From an uncultured Devosia sp. (GTDB taxonomy: Bacteria > Pseudomonadota > Alphaproteobacteria > Rhizobiales > Devosiaceae), in NCBI RefSeq assembly GCF_913055165.1, contig NZ_CAJXJS010000007.1, forward strand, positions 24,106 to 88,105: DNA of 64,000 nt, written 5' to 3'. The position numbers and the translations under genes are program-made. The notes below the pieces were generated by a model that was not told the origin of the DNA, ran no database searches, and was given only the letters and a program-made list of their open reading frames with translations. Below are positions 42,932-50,314 of this stretch, one piece after another (the first letter of the stretch is position 1; each line of letters starts with the position of its first letter).

Positions 42932-43158
42932 AGGGCCTCCCTGTGAATGCGGTGCCGCTCATCGGGACGCCCGTCTTCGAACAGACACTGCCGCTCGAAA
43001 TTCTCAATCTTCTCCTTGAGTTGGGCGACCTGCTCCCGGGTGAAGGGAATGTCAGGGTGCCCGGCAAAGCCGACCTCAAGGAAGGCCACGCCATTGGGGC
43101 AAAACACCGCCATGGCGGTGACTTCCGGCTCTCGGATATGGGGAAGCGGTCGCGTCAT
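42928..43158 (-). CDS. Small phage hypothetical protein
   Basis: 76 residues, MTRPLPHIREPEVTAMAVFCPNG..., with FTREQVAQLKEKIENFE forming a probable helix. Not recognised. Coupled to its neighbours by 4-bp overlaps. Confidence 0.55.
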   Translation of the reverse strand: MTRPLPHIREPEVTAMAVFCPNGVAFLEVGFAGHPDIPFTREQVAQLKEKIENFERQCLFEDGRPDERHRIHREAL

Positions 43159-45974
43159 TCTGCGGCCTCCGCGCCATAACGGCGCTGCGCTTCGTGCATG
43201 CGCGCGATCGAGGTCAGCTTGAGACGGTTCGCCCAGGTCTTGATCGTGCCCTTGGGGTGACCAAGGTCCGCTTCCAACTGCGCCAGTGGCACTTTGGCGG
43301 CATATGCAGCGCGCATCACCGGCTCGGCTGTCGACTGATGCAGCTTACCCTTGAGATGGGAGACCTTTTCCAACTCAGCGATGTAATCGCTGCTCACACT
43401 TTTTTCCTCAGTGTGAACGCTGCTCACACCGGGCTTGGTGTCGGGAGTTACAACATTGACCAGACCATCATGAGTGGCGCGGCTGATCACGTCCTGCAAA
43501 AGTTCGGCCGTGCTCCAGCCTCGCTGCGTCAGATCAATGCGGCCATTGTCCCGATAGAGGTCACCCACCTTGAGCGCATTATCGACCACTGGGCCACTGA
43601 TCTGCTTGCCACCAGCGATCGCTTTGAGGACCTTGAACTCCAACAACTCGGCCGGCGTCACGTAGGTCTTGTCCGGGTCGGCCATGGTGTCCGGCCAGCC
43701 CGGCCGAGGGTCTTCTTGAACATCGCGATTTATAGGGAGAATGCCGCGCTCCGCCTCGCCCCCTGCGACGTACATCCAGGCGGTGGCGGCACCGTTGTGT
43801 CCACGAAACACATAGCCGCCCTCTGCCGGGAAGTCATTGACCGGCTCTGCGGCGACAGGAACACCATCCTTGTAGCGAAAGGCGAAGATCGGCGTGTAGA
43901 AGTGCCGGCTCTCCGGCCATTTGCGCTTCTTGATGTCGAACTGGCGAAGCTCGGCCAGCCAGGCGTCATGGTCATCCCGAAGCTGCTCAGCTGTGATTTC
44001 ACCAATCGCCCAGTTCTGAGGCAGGACCACGCCGCGCTCAACAGGAGCGATGGCTCGCTCACCATCAGGGTCGAGACGATAGGCCCGCATGGGCATCATC
44101 AGCCCGCGTTGCGCCGCTCGATTGGAACTGTCTTTGCGGTTGCAACAGACTATCGCGGCGCGAATGCAGGCGGCACCGTACTCTTCCATCGACATGCCCA
44201 ATTCAGCCTGGGCCGAAATTGAGATAAACCCGGTTTCTGAAGGAAACGGCTTGTCCAGATCGACGGCGTGAATGCTGTTACCGTCTCCAACCGTCACAAT
44301 GGCGCGGACACCCTCCGCCACGGCAATGAAGTGACCCACCTGCCCCCACAATGGGACCGCGCCAGAGGGAGCGACGCCTGCGGCCTTCACCGCCACTGGG
44401 CGCTCATTGACCGAGCTGCCGAAATGGGCACCGCCATTGGCTTTGAGCAGTATGGCTTCCATCAGGTCGCGCGCCTGACCGACACCCTCTTCATCCTTCG
44501 CCATGAACGCCTTGTGATGTTCATCAATGGCCGCGCCATAGGCTCTCTTGAGTTCGTCGAGATCATCCGACATCGGCTTCATGAGCTCGACCAGCCTGGC
44601 GTCGCGGGCCTCGCGCTCGACCTCCCACCTGGACTTCTTTGCCGCCTTAACCTTGGCTGGCTTTTCCGGCCTCGCCTCCTTCCCCTCGCTCTCATTGCCC
44701 CACACATCCCAGCCATCGCGCGGGGCACGGGCATTGAGCTCGATCTTGGGCAGGTTGGGGAAATAACCCTCGATCATCCGCGCGAAATATTCCGGCTTGG
44801 CGGAATGCTCGCCCGCCACTTCGCGATAGACCGAGGGAAGATTGTCGCCCGGTGCCGGGCAAGGTGGATTGCCACGCGTGGCGATCAGCAGGATTTCGTG
44901 ATTGACCCGGCTCCAGAAGCCATTGCCCTGCCGGCCGGAAATCTTGTTTTCCTCAGCAGCGTCACCATCCCAGGGCGTTTTGTCCCAGATGTAGTGCGAC
45001 TTGTAGACAAAGCCGCGTCGCGCAATCAGGTCCAGCGCTTCGGCCAGGAACGGTACCGTGGCCCACATGAAGAGGGCACAATCCGCCGCCGCAATATCGG
45101 CCACGGGCAGCTTGCGCAGCTCTTCCAGCGACATGGTCGGGTAGTGATTGTCAGCCGCCCGGTCGAGCCCGGTTTCCCGGCTGCGCGGCTCGAACCGCCA
45201 GGCCGGGTCTTCATAGATCACATTGTAGCGCTTGTCCGGCAGCGCCTTCTGTTTGGCGGCGAGCTTGGCTTCCTTTTCGTTGCGCTGCGCCTTCTTGGCG
45301 GCATTGCGGATGACAGCCGGCGTCTCTTCCTTGACCAGACGGGCCTGCTCTTCGGCTGGCAGCGCCAGAAGCTTTTCCGCCACCGAGACCGGCAACACGC
45401 CCTGATCGACCGCATCGACCAGTTCCGGCGCGCCCTTGTCCTGCACCGCCTTGGCGCTGTTGACCGAGCGCTCGGAAACATTGAGCCGTTCAGCGGCTTC
45501 CGCGCGGCTGGTCTTTTCCAGTCCGCCACCCAGGCTGGTCCCTTCCTTCAGGTCGGTTCGCTCACCCCGCTTCATCGTCGCCATGCGCGCCGCCACCGAA
45601 GCTCGCTGGCTTTCATTGAGGTGACGCCGGTCGAGGTTGAGATCGAGCACGAAGCTCAACGGATCCTCGCCATCGCTCTCCAGCGATCCGAAGCGCCGGA
45701 AATAGGGCGAGGCCTGCCATTCGACGGAATGGTCGATCAGCTGCAGGCCGAGCAGTTCGCGATAGCGATTGCGCCCATCCAGGATCATGCCCTCATGCAT
45801 GACGATCGGGTGGCGCAGCCCATTATCCCGGATTGACTGGCGGAACGCCACGCGCTCCGGCCCCTCGATCATCGGAAACAAATTCGCCAGCGGGTGATAG
45901 CTGAGGGCAGGCTTATAGCGGTTGGCCTGGGCCAGAGCAGATGAAACGGTGGAAACGTCGGTCTGGCCGATCAT
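43155..45974 (-). CDS. ParB-like / MT-A70 methyltransferase fusion protein
   Basis: 939 residues. An N-terminal ParB/Sulfiredoxin-like domain (PALSYHPLANLFP, IRDNGLRHPIVMHEGMILDGRNRY) is followed by an HTH region (AERLNVSERSVNSAKAV), then an MT-A70-type adenine methyltransferase with VIYEDPAWRFEPRSRETG near residue 255 and ALFMWATVPFLAEAL. A long C-terminal region (about 480-860) is unrecognised; the extreme C terminus carries another HTH-like segment (QLEADLGHPKGTIKTWANRL). The catalytic DPPW is DPAW. The start gives an ATGA overlap with the gene before it; a longer reading exists but is unlikely. Confidence 0.82.
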   Translation of the reverse strand: MIGQTDVSTVSSALAQANRYKPALSYHPLANLFPMIEGPERVAFRQSIRDNGLRHPIVMHEGMILDGRNRYRELLGLQLIDHSVEWQASPYFRRFGSLESDGEDPLSFVLDLNLDRRHLNESQRASVAARMATMKRGERTDLKEGTSLGGGLEKTSRAEAAERLNVSERSVNSAKAVQDKGAPELVDAVDQGVLPVSVAEKLLALPAEEQARLVKEETPAVIRNAAKKAQRNEKEAKLAAKQKALPDKRYNVIYEDPAWRFEPRSRETGLDRAADNHYPTMSLEELRKLPVADIAAADCALFMWATVPFLAEALDLIARRGFVYKSHYIWDKTPWDGDAAEENKISGRQGNGFWSRVNHEILLIATRGNPPCPAPGDNLPSVYREVAGEHSAKPEYFARMIEGYFPNLPKIELNARAPRDGWDVWGNESEGKEARPEKPAKVKAAKKSRWEVEREARDARLVELMKPMSDDLDELKRAYGAAIDEHHKAFMAKDEEGVGQARDLMEAILLKANGGAHFGSSVNERPVAVKAAGVAPSGAVPLWGQVGHFIAVAEGVRAIVTVGDGNSIHAVDLDKPFPSETGFISISAQAELGMSMEEYGAACIRAAIVCCNRKDSSNRAAQRGLMMPMRAYRLDPDGERAIAPVERGVVLPQNWAIGEITAEQLRDDHDAWLAELRQFDIKKRKWPESRHFYTPIFAFRYKDGVPVAAEPVNDFPAEGGYVFRGHNGAATAWMYVAGGEAERGILPINRDVQEDPRPGWPDTMADPDKTYVTPAELLEFKVLKAIAGGKQISGPVVDNALKVGDLYRDNGRIDLTQRGWSTAELLQDVISRATHDGLVNVVTPDTKPGVSSVHTEEKSVSSDYIAELEKVSHLKGKLHQSTAEPVMRAAYAAKVPLAQLEADLGHPKGTIKTWANRLKLTSIARMHEAQRRYGAEAAE

Positions 45975-46237
45975 GAGTGCACCTCGGATGAATGGGAAAT
46001 GGCTGGACGCTGTTCGCTGCGCCGGGCATCGCGCTCCAGGCGCCATTTGGTGAACCAGGCGTTGTATCCATCGCGGACCGTCTGCGGGATTTGGTCTGGA
46101 CGGCCGCGCTTCTTGAGCGATGAATATTCCGAGTTTGCCCGGTTCAATCCGCAGCGGCGATCGCTCTCGTCGCAATCCGGCAAGCGACACGACAGGCAAG
46201 GGTCAAAAGGGATACGAGGGCGACGTGAACCGCTCAT
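45971..46237 (-). CDS. Small Cys-rich protein
   Basis: 88 residues. A probable zinc knuckle CLSCRLPDCDESDRRC lies at about residues 14-29, followed by a basic helical region (KKRGRPDQIPQTVRDGYNAWF). Likely nucleic-acid binding. It overlaps both neighbours by 4 bp. Confidence 0.65.
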   Translation of the reverse strand: MSGSRRPRIPFDPCLSCRLPDCDESDRRCGLNRANSEYSSLKKRGRPDQIPQTVRDGYNAWFTKWRLERDARRSEQRPAISHSSEVHS

Positions 46238-46710
46238 TCCTCGCCTCCCTCGGCATTGAAGGCGGCCTTGGCCTCCAGGAACGCGACCACAGCCTCATCA
46301 AACTGCCGGTTGATGTCGGCGCGCTCGGCTGGCGTCACCACGTGATCCGCCAGAGCTGCCCAACCCGCCGATATGGCTTCCGCGCTTTCCTTGGCCGATT
46401 GAATCAGCCCTTCGACCTGTGCGGACTGGGCGTTGACCGATGGCCTTCGCACCAATTCGAAGCCGAGAAATCGCGCTGCTGCCTCGATCAGCCAGGCGCG
46501 CCCGCCCGGGCGGCTGAGATTGTAGGCATCGACATCAATGGCGACGTCGAGCGGCACCGCCCGGTTCTCGATTTCGAGATTGACGTAGTCGGAAAAAGTC
46601 GCGACCCGGTCGATGCGCGAAATGGTCGAGCAGGCCAGATTTCCTCCAGCGCGCTTGAAGGCAATATCGGCAATGCCCTTGAGCTCGTCACGCTGCAACC
46701 GGGTCAGCAT
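46234..46710 (-). CDS. First gene of the early operon, unknown
   Basis: 158 residues, MLTRLQRDELKGIADIAFKRAGGN..., with a conserved-looking SRPGGRAWLIEAAARFLGFELVRRP stretch and a helical acidic C terminus. Not recognised. Its ATG is about 100 bp downstream of the palindrome at 46809, so it heads the early operon. Confidence 0.6.
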   Translation of the reverse strand: MLTRLQRDELKGIADIAFKRAGGNLACSTISRIDRVATFSDYVNLEIENRAVPLDVAIDVDAYNLSRPGGRAWLIEAAARFLGFELVRRPSVNAQSAQVEGLIQSAKESAEAISAGWAALADHVVTPAERADINRQFDEAVVAFLEAKAAFNAEGGEE

Positions 46711-46808
46711 GGCGGTTGTCCTGGGACAGAGCCAAACAAGCCAGGCGAGTCACCGCTGGCATGAGTCACTTTCGCCGCGGCCTGACACATGACCAGCCCG
46801 CCGACCTC

Positions 46809-46822
46809 CTGCAAATTTGCAG
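46809..46822. promoter_or_regulatory. Palindromic operator candidate ahead of the early operon
   Basis: CTGCAAATTTGCAG, identical to the core at 34510-34523, and likewise about 100 bp upstream of the first gene of a minus-strand operon. Confidence 0.65.
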
Positions 46823-46850
46823 CAAGTTCGACGGCGCAAGGGAAAACCCG

Positions 46851-47063
46851 ATGACCGACAAAGACGACATCTCGCCCCACCTGGTGGCGCTCAATGCCAC
46901 TCTGGTTGAAGCTCGAAAAAAGGCGGAGAGCGCCCGCGCGAAACAGACCGGACCGTCTCTGGCTTCGCGCGGGACGCCTCCTGTCGCGGCCAGTTGTGAG
47001 GACCGCGACTTTGGCGACGCCCAGGGAGGAGAAGAAGCGCGCCAAAGGGAAGTTGGTGAGTGA
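46851..47063 (+). CDS. Possible small protein in the gap between cro and the early operon
   Basis: 70 residues, MTDKDDISPHLVALNATLVEARKKAES..., with AAGGGA 9 nt before the ATG. It is the only plausible reading frame in the 361-bp gap (46711-47071), but it runs opposite to both flanking genes and its C-terminal half is low complexity. It may not be real. Confidence 0.35.
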   Translation: MTDKDDISPHLVALNATLVEARKKAESARAKQTGPSLASRGTPPVAASCEDRDFGDAQGGEEARQREVGE

Positions 47064-47071
47064 GGAACAGC

Positions 47072-47311
47072 TCATGGCTGGTCCACCGTTTGTGGGGGTT
47101 CCACGAATATTCTGGACAGATCAGGCCGAAGATCGTGCCGCGATATTCCGGTGGCCCTCTCAACTTCGACGATGCGATCCGCAGGTATGGGGACCGAACC
47201 ATCTTCCCAACGCATGAGCGTTGACTTGTTCACGCCCAAGCGACTGCTGAGCGCCTCAAGCGTCAGCCCTTCACTCTGTCGATGTGCACGTAGAGGCGAA
47301 ATCTGTTCCAT
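47072..47311 (-). CDS. Cro-like HTH repressor
   Basis: 79 residues. MEQISPLRAHRQSEGLTLEALSSRLGVNKSTLMRWEDGSVPIPADRIVEVERATG is a HTH_3-type DNA-binding domain of the prophage Cro/YdaS class. It is divergent from the CI gene, with the operator cluster between them. Start chosen at MEQIS, 12 bp from operator O1. Confidence 0.82.
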   Translation of the reverse strand: MEQISPLRAHRQSEGLTLEALSSRLGVNKSTLMRWEDGSVPIPADRIVEVERATGISRHDLRPDLSRIFVEPPQTVDQP

Positions 47312-47322
47312 GGCGGACAGTA

Positions 47323-47413
47323 GTTGCGCATCACGCAACTTTCGTCAAGTCAAAGTTGCGCACCGCGCTAACGACTGCAAAGCCAAGTCACATTAGGTTG
47401 CGGATCATGCAAC
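47323..47413. promoter_or_regulatory. Operators O1-O3 of the cro/CI switch
   Basis: Three sites of form GTTGCG-N5-CGCAAC: O1 47323-47339 (exact), O2 47355-47371 (right half CGCTAA), O3 47397-47413 (right half TGCAAC). Centres are 32 and 42 bp apart. O1 lies just before the cro start; O3 covers the CI start codon, so CI probably represses itself at high level. TTGACTTGACG on the minus strand next to O1 may be a -35 region for cro. Confidence 0.8.
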
Positions 47414-48198
47414 GGAACAAATCAAAAACGCGACGGCGCCAACATTTCTTGCCAGAGTGGTGTGAGAGCTTTGGCTTCTCGCCCGGCGACCTTATCAAGG
47501 CAACTGAGGCCGATAAAAGCGTTGTATCCCGCTGGCTGGGCGAGAGGCGATCGGAGCCCACCCCCGAGTACTTGGACAAACTTGGCAAATTGTTCGGGGT
47601 GTCGCCCGACAGGCTTTACTCCCTTCCACCTGAGGTCCATGAACTCCAGCGCGTACCCGACGCAGACGATGTGTGGCCCACGCCGCACGGCGATGACGAT
47701 GGTGCGGCGTTTGTTGACGGGAGAGTGGTGTACCGAGGCATAGTGCCAGGCAGCACTCCAGAGACGACCGCTGCCGGAGGCATGGGTTACGGCAAGCTCG
47801 ACGGAGCGGTCGCGCGCGTCCAGACGCACGGCATCGCCACCGGGCACCCCGTGGCAGCGGAATGGGTGATCCCACCATCTTTTTTGCGGCACAGCCTGGG
47901 CGGACAACCAGAAACGACCATCATAGTTCCCGTGATCGGCCACAGCATGGAGCCGCGCTTGTACGAGGGCGATCGGGTCATTGTGGACGTTTCACAGAGC
48001 AACTGGGTCGCCGACGCCATTTACGCGATCGCGTTCGGCGACGAGAACTTCCAGGTCAAAACCATCAAAATGGATCGCAAATCCAAGCCACCGGTGTACC
48101 GGATAATATCCGAGGCTACTCCTGGGGACGAAGAGCGGCTCCTGGCCGAGGACTTCAGGATTGTCGGCCGGGTTGTTGGCCGCATAAGTCGCCCCTAA
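47407..48198 (+). CDS. CI-type repressor with S24 LexA-like peptidase domain
   Basis: 263 residues. HTH at about 10-55 (SPGDLIKATEADKSVVSRWLG). The Ala-Gly cleavage region is likely TAAGGMGYG near residue 122. The S24 domain has the nucleophile Ser in IGHSMEPRLYEGD and the Lys in FQVKTIKMD. Such repressors keep lysogeny and self-cleave when RecA is activated by DNA damage, so the prophage should be SOS-inducible. Binding sites lie on both sides of the gene. The start MQRNKSK is the first ATG and is overlapped by operator O3. Confidence 0.92.
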   Translation: MQRNKSKTRRRQHFLPEWCESFGFSPGDLIKATEADKSVVSRWLGERRSEPTPEYLDKLGKLFGVSPDRLYSLPPEVHELQRVPDADDVWPTPHGDDDGAAFVDGRVVYRGIVPGSTPETTAAGGMGYGKLDGAVARVQTHGIATGHPVAAEWVIPPSFLRHSLGGQPETTIIVPVIGHSMEPRLYEGDRVIVDVSQSNWVADAIYAIAFGDENFQVKTIKMDRKSKPPVYRIISEATPGDEERLLAEDFRIVGRVVGRISRP

Positions 48199-48207
48199 CG
48201 CATTCAG

Positions 48208-48256
48208 GTTGCGCATCGCGCAACCTTCGCTTGACTTTAGTTGCGCACTACGCAAC
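48208..48256. promoter_or_regulatory. Operators O4-O5 and right-operon promoter region
   Basis: GTTGCG-CATCG-CGCAAC (48208-48224) and GTTGCG-CACTA-CGCAAC (48240-48256), centres 32 bp apart, as for O1-O2. TTGACT at 48231-48236 between them is a likely -35. They lie just before the plus-strand operon. Confidence 0.8.
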
Positions 48257-48288
48257 CATGCTCCCCAGTTTCATCACTGGAGGGCATC

Positions 48289-48708
48289 ATGCACCTGTCC
48301 GCTTCCGACAACGTCATTCCACTTGATCCGGCCGAGCCGGGCATCCACCCGATCGCCGCGAAGATGCGCGACATCATTCTGGGCAAGGCCGCCGATGGCG
48401 AGCCAACCACCGAGGATGACCTCGCCGATTTCACCATCGCCGACATCAAGACCCATTTCCCGGCCGCCCGCGCCGCCGCCAACAAGATTGTCGTGCGTCA
48501 GGTCGATGATCCGCGCGGCTTTGAAACCCGTCAGCAGCTTCTGAGCCGGGCCACCGAATGCCTTCTGCGGCGCATGCCAGGCACGGAAAGCATGCGTCAG
48601 GCCCTGAGCGCCATGGGTCTGCACAAGGGCGAGATTGACGATCTCTGGCCCGACCTCATGCCCACCCTGGCCGACGCCTTTCTGCGCATGCAGGGTCAGG
48701 TGCATTGA
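48289..48708 (+). CDS. Hypothetical protein, first gene of the right operon
   Basis: 139 residues, MHLSASDNVIPLDPAEPGIHP..., helical and acidic. GGAGGG lies 5 nt before the ATG. Not recognised. Its TGA overlaps the next ATG by one base. As the first gene behind O4-O5 it would be repressed in the lysogen and expressed early on induction. Confidence 0.65.
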   Translation: MHLSASDNVIPLDPAEPGIHPIAAKMRDIILGKAADGEPTTEDDLADFTIADIKTHFPAARAAANKIVVRQVDDPRGFETRQQLLSRATECLLRRMPGTESMRQALSAMGLHKGEIDDLWPDLMPTLADAFLRMQGQVH

Positions 48709-48866
48709 TGGCTGACACCGACGCAAAGCGCCGCACAGGCAGTCGCACACAGAAGCGGAGCCGCTCCGGCGCCCACCATCCCTGCCCCCACTGCGGCAAG
48801 CGTGTCCGGACAGCGAAAGCTGTCGAACAACACATCGCCGATATCCACCCCGAGGAGGTCGCGTGA
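48708..48866 (+). CDS. 52-residue C2H2-type zinc finger mini-protein
   Basis: A very basic N terminus (KRRTGSRTQKRSRSG) is followed by HPCPHCGKRVRTAKAVEQHIADIH: C-x2-C-x12-H-x5-H, the spacing of a classical zinc finger. One-base overlaps on both sides (TGATG) show coupled translation. Probably DNA-binding; no family recognised. It is below common gene-calling cut-offs. Confidence 0.65.
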   Translation: MADTDAKRRTGSRTQKRSRSGAHHPCPHCGKRVRTAKAVEQHIADIHPEEVA

Positions 48867-49069
48867 TGAACGCCACCCTCTCCAGCTTCGACCAGGACAG
48901 CGAAGCCATGGCCACCGAGCTGATCGAAAAGATCGGTCGCGTGATCGATCTGGCCCATGCCTGTGCCGACCACAGCCTGGAAAATGCGGCGATCATTATC
49001 GAGGGCCGCGAAGCCCTGGACGAGGTCGCTGCCTTCTTTGAGGTCGATCCACCCGGGAGCGCATCATGA
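48866..49069 (+). CDS. Small helical hypothetical protein
   Basis: 67 residues, MNATLSSFDQDSEAMATELIEKIGRVIDLAH..., acidic and helical throughout, ending VDPPGSAS. Not recognised. Coupled by overlapping start and stop codons to both neighbours. Confidence 0.6.
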   Translation: MNATLSSFDQDSEAMATELIEKIGRVIDLAHACADHSLENAAIIIEGREALDEVAAFFEVDPPGSAS

Positions 49070-49194
49070 ACCCGGGCGGCATCATTTGGCGCGCCGCCAA
49101 TTGGCTGGCGCGGGGCCAAAACGCCTTTGTGCCCCTGATTTTCACCCTTGTGCCACCGCTGCTGGCCATCACCATGATGGGATTTTTCCGATGA
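49066..49194 (+). CDS. 42-residue membrane mini-protein
   Basis: MNPGGIIWRAANWLARGQNA followed by one hydrophobic segment FVPLIFTLVPPLLAITMMGFF. ATGA overlaps on both sides support translation. A short single-span membrane protein in an early phage operon could act in exclusion or signalling, but nothing in the sequence specifies this. Confidence 0.55.
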   Translation: MNPGGIIWRAANWLARGQNAFVPLIFTLVPPLLAITMMGFFR

Positions 49195-49826
49195 GCGCCC
49201 ACCCTTTTGGCCAGACAGCCCAGGCCGACTTCCGTTTCTGGACCTTCACCGCCTCCGGCCGTCCCTTCGATTTTGTCGACCCCCAGCCGGACATGATCGA
49301 TGCCCGCGCCCTGGCGCATCAGCTGTCCGGCGAGGGCCGCTGGTCCAACAATACTTTCTTTCCCCTGTCTGTCGCCCAGCACTCACTGATCGTCGCCAGG
49401 GCCATGCCCCGGCCGGAATGGCGCATCTATGGCCTGTTGCATGACGCGGCGGAAGCTTTCACCCGTGATTGGCCCACACCGCTCAAGGACCTCGCCCTGA
49501 TGGGCGCGCCCGGCTATGGCGGCGGCTTCGATATTCGCGCGGTGGAACGGCGCATTCTCGAACAGGCGGTCTATCCACTGTTCGAGCTGCCCAATCCCAG
49601 CGCCGAGATCGCCCAGGCCGTCGATATCGCCGACGCCCGCGCCCTCGCCACCGAGTATCGCGATGCGGTCCAGGGCAAGGGGCCGGAATGGATACCGCCG
49701 GCTGAACCCCTGCCCGGCAAGCCGATCAAGTTCCGCAAGCGCGACGATGTCGAGCAGGACATGCTCAACGCAATCTTTGCCATGGTGCGCGACGCCCACC
49801 GCGCTGGCCTCAGGAGGGCGGCATGA
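49191..49826 (+). CDS. HD-domain phosphohydrolase
   Basis: 211 residues. The metal-binding HD pattern is complete: His in PLSVAQHSLIVARAM, the HD pair in YGLLHDAAEAFTRDWP and the distal Asp in AQAVDIADARAL. It resembles YfbR-type 5'-nucleotidases and other phage HD hydrolases that act on (d)NMPs or signalling nucleotides. The start is the ATG overlapping the previous stop. In the phage it could adjust nucleotide pools or remove a defence signal. Confidence 0.82.
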   Translation: MSAHPFGQTAQADFRFWTFTASGRPFDFVDPQPDMIDARALAHQLSGEGRWSNNTFFPLSVAQHSLIVARAMPRPEWRIYGLLHDAAEAFTRDWPTPLKDLALMGAPGYGGGFDIRAVERRILEQAVYPLFELPNPSAEIAQAVDIADARALATEYRDAVQGKGPEWIPPAEPLPGKPIKFRKRDDVEQDMLNAIFAMVRDAHRAGLRRAA

Positions 49827-50314
49827 ACCACGAAAAGCCTGCGGCCACGATACGGCCCTGCCCATTGTGCAAAGCGCACCTTGAGCCCGCTGACGGCATT
49901 TCGACAAGAACGCAGCGGACCTTCGTTCATCCGGACAACGGTTGCTGGCTGGTCGGCCTCGTGCGGATCACCATCTCCGATCACGCTAGAGACCACGAGC
50001 GCGAGCGCCTGGCCCTGTGGAATGAACGGCCGGATTGGCTGCGGGAAACCACAGACGATGAATTTGCCAATGAATTGCAGCGTCGCATCCAAACCGGTGC
50101 AATCAACATCGACGATTGGGTCGAGCCCGAACCGTGGGATGGCTTACTCCACCTGACATACGCCGGCGAGGTCGATATCGACCTAACCGCGCTTGATGAG
50201 GCGATCGTCCGCTTGCAGCGCAAGCAGCCCCGAGAGGCCCTCTACCAGCTCGAAAAGGCCATGGACGGCAGACTGAGCGGCCTTGCCGATCTCAAGCCGG
50301 AGGATCTTGCATGA
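49823..50314 (+). CDS. Lar-like (restriction alleviation) zinc-ribbon protein
   Basis: 163 residues. The N terminus has RPCPLCKAHLEP, then HPDNGCWLVGL and ERLALWNERPDW, the Cys-pair plus W-N-x-R pattern of the restriction-alleviation Lar family. Lar of the Rac prophage modulates type I restriction-modification. The C-terminal 90 residues are extra and unrecognised. Function is inferred from the family only. Confidence 0.65.
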   Translation: MNHEKPAATIRPCPLCKAHLEPADGISTRTQRTFVHPDNGCWLVGLVRITISDHARDHERERLALWNERPDWLRETTDDEFANELQRRIQTGAINIDDWVEPEPWDGLLHLTYAGEVDIDLTALDEAIVRLQRKQPREALYQLEKAMDGRLSGLADLKPEDLA

